Shown: in pieces, positions 32,531-42,168 of the stretch
How the letters are laid out: every line of letters starts with the position of its first letter
Numbering within the stretch: position 1 is the stretch's first letter
NCBI RefSeq assembly: GCF_000218685.1
Contig: NW_006763293.1
Location: forward strand, 1,234,720-1,298,719
DNA from: Serpula lacrymans var. lacrymans S7.9
Taxonomy: Eukaryota > Basidiomycota > Agaricomycetes > Boletales > Serpulaceae
Direction of reading: 5' to 3'
DNA length: 64,000 nucleotides
Position numbers and translations under genes: made by a program
Notes under the pieces: generated by a model
What the model was told of the DNA's origin: nothing
The model's input: only the letters and a program-made list of their open reading frames with translations
Databases searched by the model: none

Positions 32531-34359
32531 CTGTCGTTAACCCCCAGCCGAAAGCCGCAGTATATAGACAGATATAGAAAGATTCTCAGTGAATGTACAA
32601 TTGCCAAACAATTAATCTCATATAGCTATCATTTCTCATGATTCAAAATGAATTGATTTCGTCTCAATTTCAACTTTGACTCCAAATCTAATCACAACTA
32701 GCACTTGCACTGTACCAGCTCGATTTGGATGTGCAGCAGAAGACTGTGTAGTGTGCTCGCGCATTTGGCCTGATCACACTATGCAGTATTTCACTGCTTT
32801 CTACAATACTCCTAATGGATTCCACCCCCCCTGTTAGTCAACAAAAGCAATTCCATTGCGACTGCATACAATATTGCAAAGGCATCCTCAAAAAAGTATC
32901 CAAGAAGACATACTATTGACACAAGAAATTTTGAAATGGCCTGATATCAGCAGAAACAAAACAATTTATAGTCGAGAAAGCCATAGAACTTGGTATTCAA
33001 CTCGAAGAACCCCCATCTGCTTCAACTTCAGCTTTGTCTATCCCTACAAAGCAATTGAAAAAACAAAAGTATGCTCACAACGTGGTGGAGGCACAGCAAG
33101 ATATAGCTGCAACACACCAAGTACATCCCTCCTATAAAACATTACACATGTATTCATTTATTATTAGGCTAAGTCAACGGGTACAGTTGATCCACCACGC
33201 TTGCAGACTCCAGATCACCTCGCACCAACTTCATATGATCCACTGGATCCTATGCCAAATTGAGGTGCTTTGACACAAACCTCCCTGATGCTGATGAGCA
33301 GGGAACAGCTACCACTTGAACATTTGACCAGGCTGAACTACAGGAGCTCTCGGACCTTATGCAAATTGAAGACATTCAGAATGCCATTGACTTTGTCAGT
33401 GCAGTCATGAATGCAAACCTTGATGATCCTGATATGCCAATTCATCCAGAAACCCTTGACTGGCTCCAAAATTCTCCCCAGACTCCGTCCTTGAAGACCC
33501 CCACAAACACTTTTCCCTCAATATCTTCCTAGCGACCACAAACACATCAGATCAAGTATACAAGGATGTTTGAGAAGCCTATGCACATTTGCATCCAGAG
33601 CATGATCACAAGCTTCTAACGCACTATCACATGAAGTGCAAAATGACTGAACTTACAGGCATGGATTTGTTGGTGCATGACATGTGCATCAATTCATGCA
33701 TTGGATACACAGGACCGTTTGTTTGTCTTGAGAAGTGCCCCAAGTGCAGTGCATCTCGATACAATGAGCACATTTTAGAAGCTACTCAAGGGAGACAAAA
33801 GAAATCAAAGCAGCAATTCCACACAATACCTATTGGACTGCAAATACAGGCTCTTTGGCGTGACTCCACCAGTGCATTAAATATGCAACATTGTTACACA
33901 AAAACTCAAGAACTGCTCAATGAACTCAATATAGAAGATAAACTTTGCAAATACAACGATTTTTTTGCAGGCAAAGAGTACATACCAGCTGTTAAAGAAG
34001 GCAAAATCAAAAAAGGGGATACTGTTTTCATGTTTTTGATGGACGGCGCACAGTTGTACAAGAAGAAACTGTCAGATTGTTGGATATACATATGGGTAGT
34101 ATTTGATCTATCTCCAGATCAAAGATATAAGGAACAACATGTCCTACCAGTTTGCGTCATTCCAGGTCCCAAAAAACCAAAAATATTGACTCTTTTGTCT
34201 TTCCAGGCCTCCATCATCTTTCTGCAATTCAAAAAGAAGGACTTTGCATATGGGACGCATCCTCAAACCGTCTATTTACTTCAAATCCATTCCTAGCTCT
34301 CGTTACTGCAGATGGACCTGGTATGGTCTATCTCAATGGGTTAGTGGGCCATACAGAAT

Positions 34360-35905
34360 TTTTGCACAGCAGTAAGGCACAATTGTAAAAAGAAAATATA
34401 ATCTTTGAGGCTTAGCACCAAGTGTGGTGCCTGCCTCTCTATCTTGAGCCACACGTCCCAGTTGCAACAGTAGTTTGATCCCTAGTCTTATCTTTTGTTC
34501 CTCTTGCTTCAACACAATTAGTCCTCTTTTAATAAAATCTTCAAAAGCCTCTTCACTGTTATCCCCCTGCCAATAAACAAACAAAATTTTAAAAATAAAA
34601 ATCTTAAAATAAGTCCAATAACACCAAAAATCTCCCTCACTCTTTTTATGGCTCCTTGTATCACGGATGAACCATCCTGGACAGCCAAGGTCTCCCAACA
34701 AACCTCACTCCGGAGGACTTTGCCCAAATTCAGGACATTCTGAGCAATGCTTGGGCTTCGGCCACTCGGGACACGTATGGCACGGGCCTTCTTGCCTTCC
34801 ACATCTTCTGCGACAAGAAAGCAATCCCAGAAGTCCAGCGGGCCCTGGCAAGCCAAGTCCTCCTTGCAGCCTTTGTGGCTACCATAGCAGGTGCCTATGC
34901 TACCTCCACCATCTGTAATTACCTGGCCAGGGTCCGCATATGGCACATTCTCCATGGCATGGTCTGGAACCCCGATGAGCGAGAAACAGAGGCTAAGCAA
35001 ACTCAACCTCAACACCCCACTCCACGTGGCAGTCTTCACTTGCCTAATGACCACCTTCTACTCCATGGCTCGATTAGGGGAATTCACACTCCCTAATCTC
35101 TGCTCCTTGTCCTTTTCTCCCATCACACACGTCACACCAGCTCATGTATCCTCCTCCAAAGACCGGAACAACCTCCGTTCTACCCAATTTTACTACCCCG
35201 CATAAAATGCTCCCCCACAGGTGAAGATGTCCTCTGGACTCATCAGGAGGGCCCTACCGACCCAGAAGCAGCTCTCCTCAACCACTTCCGAGTCAACAAC
35301 CCCCTGCCAAACACCCCCCTTTTTGCATATGCCCACAAGCATTCCCACAAGGCCCTCACCAAGGCAAAATTCCTCCAGGTCCTCTCATTGGCAGCCCTGG
35401 CCCTCGGGACAGACCCCATACTCGGCCATAGCATTTGAATTGGCGCGACCCTGGAGTACCTGCTCCGGGGCCTTCCTTTTGATGTAGTAAAGGTCCACAG
35501 TCACTGGTCAAGCGATGCCTTCACCCTTTATCTTCACAAACACTCTCAGATTCTAGCCCTCTATATCCAAGCAGCTCCAGTGGTCCACAACCAATTTGTC
35601 CGCTTAACTATGCCCCCTGTCCGTTAAATAATCATCCCAGTAAGTTCCTCCTCCTGACCTTTGGGCCCCGATCTTTGCTCTTCTGCATCATTGTCACTCC
35701 TAGTTCCTGGGTCACATTGCTCATTTTCTTGGCTCTTAGGTTCACTTCTGCTCACGTCGGGGCTGGAAAGCTCCCGGCTTTGACCCACACTCTTTTGCTC
35801 ATGCTCCTTTACTACCTCCACTCTTACTACACTGCTTCACATCACTAGCTCTCTATTCCATTGTACTTATTGGTTATTTACAACTGCTAAAAAGTGCAGT
35901 CTCAA
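34360..35905 (+). mobile_element. Crypton-like element remnant inserted in the transposase
   Basis: The transposase frame breaks after LNGLVGHT (about 34358) and resumes with the TGRHRCRLFCG segment (about 35907). The foreign segment between them contains a tyrosine-recombinase remnant. Borders are deduced from the host protein and are uncertain by some tens of bases; no inverted repeats were seen, as expected for Cryptons. Confidence 0.55.
34695..35627 (+). pseudogene. Crypton-type tyrosine recombinase remnant
   Basis: Frames together read LTPEDFAQIQDILSNAWASA, RDTYGTGLLAFHIFCDKKA, VATIAGAYATSTICNYLARV, VRIWHILHGMVWNPDE, CLMTTFYSMARLGEFTLPNL, and the catalytic end LGHSI-stop-IGATLEYLLRGLPF, VKVHSHWSSDAFTLYLHKHS. 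The expected H-x-x-R becomes H-S-I-stop at 35436-35438 (TGA for CGA). The downstream His/Trp and Tyr positions are present. At least one frameshift near 35000 and a stop near 35203 also occur. Not functional. Confidence 0.7.
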
Positions 35906-36735
35906 AGACTGGCAGACACAGATGCAGGCTGTTCTGTGGAATGAAAGGGAGGCTTAAATCAGACGGCAAGCATTATTGCCCCGCACTTCTCAAACCTTGT
36001 GGCAACTGTAACATTTCTGGATGCACACACCATAACATAGACCCATATTCATTTTCTAACCCCACAGCCAACACTTATCTTGACAACCTTTCACAGTCGT
36101 AGCATCTTCAAACAAAGCACAATCCAAGAAGAACTGACTCAACACTGGCATCAGTAAACCCAGTTTATTTCTAGGCATATCCTCATCAAGAATACTTGGC
36201 ATACCAAATTGTTTTGGTTCTGATATCATGCACCTGATATCACTCAACATTCCTGACTTGCTCATTCTACTCTGGCATGGTACATTCCAATGTGATCCCT
36301 TAGATGACAAGAAAACATGGGTATGGGCAGTTCTTCAAGGAGAAACTTGGAAAAAACACGGGCAAGACATTGCAAATGCTGCACAATTCCTTCCTGGATC
36401 ATTTGACACACTTCCCCAAGACTCCGCTGAAAAAATATCAAGTGGGTACAAAGCATGGGAGTTTTTAATGTATCTATTCGGACTTGGCCTACAATATACT
36501 CCCTCTTCCATATTGGAAGCATTTCTGCAAACTCGTTTGAGGTGTACAACTACTGCACCAACACAAAATCACTCACCAAGAATTTGAAGAAGCCAAGCAT
36601 TTGCTCACTACCTTTGTGATGGAGTATGAGCTAATCTATTATCAGCGCCGAGAGGACCGTCTCCATTCCATGCGACCATCTATTCATTCACTTCCTCATA
36701 TAGCACCTGAGGTTTGACGAGTTGGCCCTACAATA

Positions 36736-36963
36736 TGTTAGAATATACTCTGACATACCAATACTCCATAGGATAATACCTCTGATTTGTAAGCCAGCCC
36801 AGTATGCAGCAGCTATTCTGTGTAAGACGTCCGTGGTTGCATGTCATGTTTGAGATCCTACATTGTATAACCTTGGCCATATAGCTCAATTGGTAGAGCA
36901 GCTGGCATGTATCCAGAAGGTTCCAGGTTCAATCCCTGGTCTGGTCAATATCCAATTTTATCA
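36736..36963 (+). repeat. TRIM 5' LTR
   Basis: 228 bp, TGTTAG...ATCA, containing a tRNA-like unit at 36875-36947 and an oligo-T stretch at about 36956-36959. Confidence 0.92.
36875..36947 (+). tRNA. tRNA-like pol III unit inside the TRIM 5' LTR
   Basis: 73 nt with exact tRNA spacing: acceptor 7, spacer 2, D arm GCTC/GAGC with an 8-nt loop, anticodon arm 5-7-5, variable loop 5, T arm CCAGG/CCTGG (perfect) with loop TTCAATC, acceptor 7, discriminator A. The A box TAGCTCAATTGG and B box GGTTCAATCCC fit pol III consensus, and TTTT follows 9 nt after the end. Deviations: acceptor pair 6 is T/C and pair 2 is G-T; anticodon pair 27-43 is G/A; the loop CATGTAT has A at position 33 instead of T, with formal anticodon TGT (Thr). 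It is therefore more likely a tRNA-derived promoter than a decoding tRNA. Confidence 0.72.
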
Positions 36964-36981
36964 GGTTATGAGCCCTGGTGC
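36964..36981 (+). other. TRIM primer binding site
   Basis: GGTTATGAGCCCTGGTGC directly after the 5' LTR, identical to the copia-1 site. It is complementary to the anticodon stem-loop and upstream bases of initiator tRNA-Met. Confidence 0.82.
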
Positions 36982-37073
36982 TTTATTGTGCTATTGTATA
37001 AGCTTAGTCATTCTTACATGTTTGGCTATGTTTGTACACTTACCATATATGGATATGTCAGATCAGGAGGGAG

Positions 37074-37301
37074 TGTTAGAATATACTCTGACATACCAAT
37101 ACTCCATAGGATAATACCTCTGATTTGTAAGCCAGCCCAGTATGCAGCAGCTATTCTGTGTAAGACGTCCGTGGTTGCATGTCATGTTTAAGATCCTACA
37201 TTGTATAACCTTGGCCATATAGCTCAATTGGTAGAGCAGCTGGCATGTATCCAGGAGATTCCAGGTTCAATTACTGATCTGGTCATTATCCAATTTTATC
37301 A
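37074..37301 (+). repeat. TRIM 3' LTR
   Basis: A 228-bp copy of the first LTR. Differences cluster in the 3' half of the tRNA-like unit. Confidence 0.92.
37213..37285 (+). tRNA. Degenerate tRNA-like unit inside the TRIM 3' LTR
   Basis: The same 73-nt unit as at 36875 but with changes that break the T stem (CCAGG against ACTGA) and alter the B box (GGTTCAATCCC becomes GGTTCAATTAC is not kept; the copy reads AGGTTCAATTACTGA). The A box is intact. Confidence 0.55.
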
Positions 37302-37861
37302 CAATATGTTCATCCCAGTGGACAATGGAACAAACAATTGGGAACTTGGGCCAAAAAAATACAACTACACTTGAACCTGTATCAAAATCTATCTCAACGT
37401 GCAGTGATACGTGCTCAAGTCAATGCACTCAAGGCCATGATCCCAGACCTAGAACCAGATTCACCTCCCCCACATGGTTCTATCAACCTCGACAATGGCT
37501 ATGTACTCCTTCAAAAACGCGAGCAAACTCCCAAGGCTATTCATCTGTGCGAGGTAGTGACACTTAATTCATACTGTCAACAATTTGGGCTGCAATTCCA
37601 ACCTCAAGATTGTGTTCGAAAGTGGGCGAGACTTGCATTACCATCAGGGCAGATAGCTCGATCTGCATGGGGTGAAGACATGCCAGGCAAACGAACTTTG
37701 CGACCTTCTCGACATGTCAAAGTGAGCGCATATTATTGTATTTCAATTTATATCATTTACTAATGAGATGCATATTCTATAGATACGCACACATGAAGAT
37801 ATTATTGAGTTTGCAGAAGTACAGTATTATTTACAGTTGACAATAAACAACAATGTGCACG

Positions 37862-38251
37862 TGTAACAACCAAGAGTTAGTTACTCTGGCGCACACAGGA
37901 ACACACTATAAAGGTAGTGGAAGATGGGGAGTTGGTACCCCTTGGGCTGCAGTGAGTTAGTTGGTATACAACAGGAGGACTCGCTGAGGAGTCTCCTGGA
38001 TCTATTGGGGTATATATACTACTACAGGTTTGTTTGTACATGTGTACTATACAGTTGATGAAGGCAGTGGCTGATGATGTCATAGGGCCTAGCCCGTATG
38101 GCCAGCTCCACTGCGTGAGAGAGTTAAGTCTAAAAGTAAAAGAAAGGCAACGCGGCGCGAGAAAGGGAAATGCCGCGTGGCACTTAAAGTATAAAGTTAA
38201 AGCGGAGAATAAAAAGGAAAGGAGATGTCCGGAAATTGTGTTATCGTAACA
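37862..38251 (-). repeat. gypsy-B 3' LTR (family B)
   Basis: 390 bp, same family as the solo LTRs at 13831 and 45540. Confidence 0.92.
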
Positions 38252-38262
38252 CTACCCCCCTT

Positions 38263-41200
38263 CTAAGGCTCGACTTCCAGGCGAGACCAAATTCCGGAGG
38301 TAGTGGTAAAATTTTCGGGCATAGGTTGAAAGAGGGAATTAAAAAGGTTTGAATCCATGCCTCTAAGCTTCCTGGGAGCTGAGGGATTCCTAGAATAAAA
38401 TTCGCGAACAGCGTCGCGGGAGTTTTCCAGATGGGATTCTGGTTCCCACGTTCTGTCCTCGTCTCCGTAGCCCTTCCATAGGACCAGGAACTCTAATTTT
38501 CCACGCTTCAAGCGTGCATCTACCACCCGTTCGACTTCGAACTCTTCTTCACCTTCCTGGGTGACTACTACCAGACCGGGCCGGTCTACGCGCTGTCCCG
38601 GCAGCGGTCCCTTGTAGGGTTTCACACGGCTAATGTTAACCGTGGGTACCACCCTCATTCGTTTTGGGAGTTCCAGCTCCACCGCATTAGGTTTGACTTC
38701 CTTAATCCGGTAAGGGCCAATCCACTTTTCGGTCAGTTTTCTAGACTGCCGGTCTTTTAATTTCAAGTGGTCGGTGTCTAACCAGACCAGGTCGCTGACC
38801 TTGTAATCAGGGGCCTTAGAGCGTCTACGCTCTGCCCTGTCTTTCATCTGCTCCGCAGTTTTAAATAGCGCTTTGCGCGTTTCGTCCAAGACAGACTTCA
38901 TGTCTTTTGCCATGTTCCCAGCAGCCTCATTTTTGCTTTTGCCAGGTTCTACACCCATTCTGGGGAGGTACGATCTAGTAACCTCGAATGGTGCCCTTCC
39001 TGTAGCCGAAGACTGTTTAATATTATAAGAGAACTGGGCTATCTTTAGCCACTTGGCCCAATCTGTCTGTCTGTCGTTAATAAATATCCGGAGATACTGT
39101 TTCAACTCCTGGTTGAGTCTCTCCGTTTGTCCATCGGTTTGCGGATGGAACACCGTGGATAATTTAGGTTTGATGCCCAGCATCCGGCATAATTCTTTCG
39201 TAAATTCGCTAGCGAATTGCGGTCCTCTATCGGAGATTACCGTTTCTGGTAACCCATGGATTGACCATACGAAATCTTTAAATAGGTCTGCCGTACCGGC
39301 GGCGGTGATGGTTTTGTTGGTGGGTATGAATACCACTTCTTTGGAGAAGCGGTCTACTACCACCATTACTGAATCGTACCCGTTTGACTCGGGCAGATCC
39401 GTCGTGAAGTCTACCGATATATCCTGCCAGGGGCCAGCTGGTATCGGGTTTGGCATGAGTTTACCCGCCGGCGGTTGATGGGAATTCTTGGCCATGGCGC
39501 ATCTCAGACAGGATTTTACATATTCCTGTACGTCTTTTACCATGCCAGGCCACATGTAGTTTCTGGAGATCAACTCCATCGTTCGTTGCCATCCAGGGTG
39601 CCCAGCCACTGGAGTATCATGATGTCTATCTATTGCCTTGATCCTTGCGGACTCAGGCACATAGATTTTGTTTTTGAAATGAAAGAGCCCGTCTTTCCAT
39701 AAATAGTTTTCATTGCCGTCAAGGCGCGCCTTTTCCTGTGGGGAGATGTCTTTTCTAAAGACTTCTAGGAGGTTGGAATCTTGCCCGATTCTAACATTGG
39801 CGACCCTTGATTGATCTATCAGGGTGACACCTTTGTTGTCATCTTCAATGCCGTCGGCATGATCCTCTCTCCTAGATAAAGCATCCGCTTTCCCCATTGA
39901 GCTTCCTGGCTTATGAATTAATTTATAATTGAACCTTGACAAGTACACCGCGTAGCGGGCCTGTCTCCGGTTCAGGTCTCGGGCCGTCATGAAGTACTCC
40001 AGGTTCTTATGATCGGTCCAAATTTCGAATTGGTGCCTAGCACCTTCTAAGTAGTGCCACCAGTGCTCTAAAGCTCTAATGATGGCCAGCATCTCCTTGT
40101 CGTATATTTGATAGTTGCGCTCTGTAGGCGACAAACTATGCGATAAATAGGCACAAGGCCTCCAAAGATCATCGGGGCATTTGATTGATAGAACAGCCCC
40201 AGTGGCAAAGTCAGAAGAGTCGGTTTCTAGCCGGAACTCTTTGTCTAATTCAGGGAATGCCAATATGGGTGCTGTTGTAAATGCCTGTTTAAGCTTATCA
40301 AAAGCTTCCTGTTCTTTGGCGCCCCACTGCCAAACAAGGTCCTTTTTGGTGAGATCGTTCAACGGTCTCGTGATTTTTGCAAAGTTTTCAATAAACCTTC
40401 GGTAGAAATTGCCTAAGCCTAGGAAAGCCCTAACCCCTTTGACGCGAGTAGGTTCTGGCCATTCCAAAATAGCTTGAACTTTCTCAGGGTTCATCCTGAT
40501 TCTGTTCTGGCCTATGATCATACCGAGGAAGTCTACTTCTTTCACTTTAAAATTACATTTTTCGGGTTTGACGAATAGGTCCCGTTCCTGTAAGCGTCGA
40601 AGGACTTCTTGCACGATCTTGTCATGCTCAGCCTCATCGTCCGACTTTGTAAATATTAATAAATCGTCAATGTAAATGACAACACAGTTTTCCATATCCG
40701 CAAAGATCTCATTCATCATGCTCTGAAAGGTCGCCGGTGAATTGGTCAACCCAAAGAACATAACAAGGGGTTCGAAAGATCCTCGGTGGCACGTGAACGC
40801 GGCCTTCCAAGCATCTTCCTCTTTGATTCGTACGTTATTGTACCCCCATCTGAGATCCATCTTTGTCAGGATTTTGGCGCCAGCCAATTTGTCCACCAGC
40901 TGACTAATCAAAGGCAGCGGATACACATTTTTAACTGTGTGCTCATTCACGTAACAATAGTCCATAATCATTCGCTTTTTACCATCCTTTTTAGGAATGA
41001 AGAACACCGGGGACGTCATAGGACTTTTGGAAGGTCTGATGTAACCCTTCCTAAGTTGTTCGTCTATGAAACTAGATACCTCGTCTCTTTCGGGAGCAGA
41101 GAGCGGTATCATGTGTCCCTTCCTTGGTTTGAAGGTGTCTTTCAAATCTATAGCATGGTCCCAAGGCTTAGCCTCTGGGAAGCGCTCTGATTTGTGTTTC

Positions 41201-42168
41201 GAAAAGACTTTCCAGAAGTCGTGGTACTCGGGAGGTACCAGCCTCTTAATCTCTTCCTCAGGTTTTACCTCATCATCATCATCGTCGATCTTTTCTAGAG
41301 ATCTGAGCTCGTAAACGTGACTAGCGTTTAACTTTTCGAGACGCTCATTGTGACGGACATGATTTGGTTTACCCAAGTTTACACATTCCTGGGGACAACG
41401 TGACAATGTGACAACCCCTGTCTGCCAGTTGATCTCAGGATTGTGTTTAAATAGCCAGGTCCAGCCTAAGATTAAATTAATCTTCCCTAGTTGGGTAGCC
41501 TCGGCAGTGACTCGTTCTCTGTGTCCTTGGTATTCGACCACAAAAGAACATTTGTGTGTAATACAGCCACCTGCGTTAAGCGTACCGTCAACGTTATAGA
41601 CGGGAATAGATGTTTCTAATTTTACAAGGGGGAGTCCAATTTGCTCCGCCCAGACCTGATCTATGAAGATCCCGTTAGCGCCTGAATCAAGCAGTGCGCT
41701 CGTTGAGTGTACTTTGCCCCTGGCAAGGTTTTCCACGCCAACGTCTAAACGGATCTCTTTTTGGAATAAATATGTGCGCATCAACACACGCCTTGGGATT
41801 TCGGGAAAGGGTGGCTCCGAAGAAGAAGAAGAAGAAGAAGAAGAAGAAGAAGAAATTTTGAATGACACATGTTTTTCTATTTTTGTTTTACCAGAATCAA
41901 GCACCCTAGTGTTTGTCTCGCCGGGGCCACGCTCCAAGGGAGACGCTGGTGCAGCGGTAGTATCATAAATATTACAGTTACATTTCTTCATACAAGTACA
42001 TACTTCTGATAACAAATTTAAAAACTTATTTACAAATTGGGGAGCCATCCCCGTCATTCCGTTATTGTTCGTGCAACACCCCGGAGCAGGGGCCACTTTG
42101 TTGTGGTTTACTTCATTTTTACCAGGAGCTAAGGCACCCAAGTGTCCTAAGCCCCGAATTCTTTTCCC
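38263..42168 (-). CDS. gypsy-B pol polyprotein, intact, expressed by -1 frameshift
   Basis: About 1300 codons in the -1 frame relative to gag, overlapping its end, with no ATG of its own near the start. Order: a Ser-rich linker encoded by a (GAA/TTC)n tract (about 41818-41853), aspartic protease STSALLDSGANGIFID, RT (KGYIRPSKSPMTSPVFFIPK, TKMDLRWGYNNVRIKE) with catalytic YIDDLLIF, RNase H (FRLETDSSDFATGAVLSI), integrase zinc region H-H-C-C (HHDTPVAGHPGW...CLRCAMAKN), core residues in SVDFTTDLP, VISDRGPQF and HPQTDGQTERLNQE, a GPY/F-type module and a C-terminal chromodomain (VERVVDARLKRG, VLWKGYGDEDRTWEP). Stop at 38263. Family length is normal. Confidence 0.93.
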   Translation of the reverse strand, partial: GKRIRGLGHLGALAPGKNEVNHNKVAPAPGCCTNNNGMTGMAPQFVNKFLNLLSEVCTCMKKCNCNIYDTTAAPASPLERGPGETNTRVLDSGKTKIEKHVSFKISSSSSSSSSSSSEPPFPEIPRRVLMRTYLFQKEIRLDVGVENLARGKVHSTSALLDSGANGIFIDQVWAEQIGLPLVKLETSIPVYNVDGTLNAGGCITHKCSFVVEYQGHRERVTAEATQLGKINLILGWTWLFKHNPEINWQTGVVTLSRCPQECVNLGKPNHVRHNERLEKLNASHVYELRSLEKIDDDDDEVKPEEEIKRLVPPEYHDFWKVFSKHKSERFPEAKPWDHAIDLKDTFKPRKGHMIPLSAPERDEVSSFIDEQLRKGYIRPSKSPMTSPVFFIPKKDGKKRMIMDYCYVNEHTVKNVYPLPLISQLVDKLAGAKILTKMDLRWGYNNVRIKEEDAWKAAFTCHRGSFEPLVMFFGLTNSPATFQSMMNEIFADMENCVVIYIDDLLIFTKSDDEAEHDKIVQEVLRRLQERDLFVKPEKCNFKVKEVDFLGMIIGQNRIRMNPEKVQAILEWPEPTRVKGVRAFLGLGNFYRRFIENFAKITRPLNDLTKKDLVWQWGAKEQEAFDKLKQAFTTAPILAFPELDKEFRLETDSSDFATGAVLSIKCPDDLWRPCAYLSHSLSPTERNYQIYDKEMLAIIRALEHWWHYLEGARHQFEIWTDHKNLEYFMTARDLNRRQARYAVYLSRFNYKLIHKPGSSMGKADALSRREDHADGIEDDNKGVTLIDQSRVANVRIGQDSNLLEVFRKDISPQEKARLDGNENYLWKDGLFHFKNKIYVPESARIKAIDRHHDTPVAGHPGWQRTMELISRNYMWPGMVKDVQEYVKSCLRCAMAKNSHQPPAGKLMPNPIPAGPWQDISVDFTTDLPESNGYDSVMVVVDRFSKEVVFIPTNKTITAAGTADLFKDFVWSIHGLPETVISDRGPQFASEFTKELCRMLGIKPKLSTVFHPQTDGQTERLNQELKQYLRIFINDRQTDWAKWLKIAQFSYNIKQSSATGRAPFEVTRSYLPRMGVEPGKSKNEAAGNMAKDMKSVLDETRKALFKTAEQMKDRAERRRSKAPDYKVSDLVWLDTDHLKLKDRQSRKLTEKWIGPYRIKEVKPNAVELELPKRMRVVPTVNISRVKPYKGPLPGQRVDRPGLVVVTQEGEEEFEVERVVDARLKRGKLEFLVLWKGYGDEDRTWEPESHLENSRDAVREFYSRNPSAPRKLRGMDSNLFNSLFQPMPENFTTTSGIWSRLEVEP

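Larger units (their letters stand above)
36736..37301 (+). mobile_element. TRIM-like miniature LTR retrotransposon carrying tRNA-like sequence in each LTR
   Basis: A 566-bp element: LTR 36736-36963 and LTR 37074-37301 (both 228 bp, TGTTAGAAT...TTTTATCA), a 110-bp non-coding interior, and duplication CAATA (36731-36735 and 37302-37306). The interior opens with primer site GGTTATGAGCCCTGGTGC and closes with purine tract GATCAGGAGGGAG. Excision restores transposase GPTICSSQWTMEQ. The two LTRs differ at only about seven or eight positions. It needs proteins from another element; primer and purine tract match the copia elements of this window. Confidence 0.92.
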
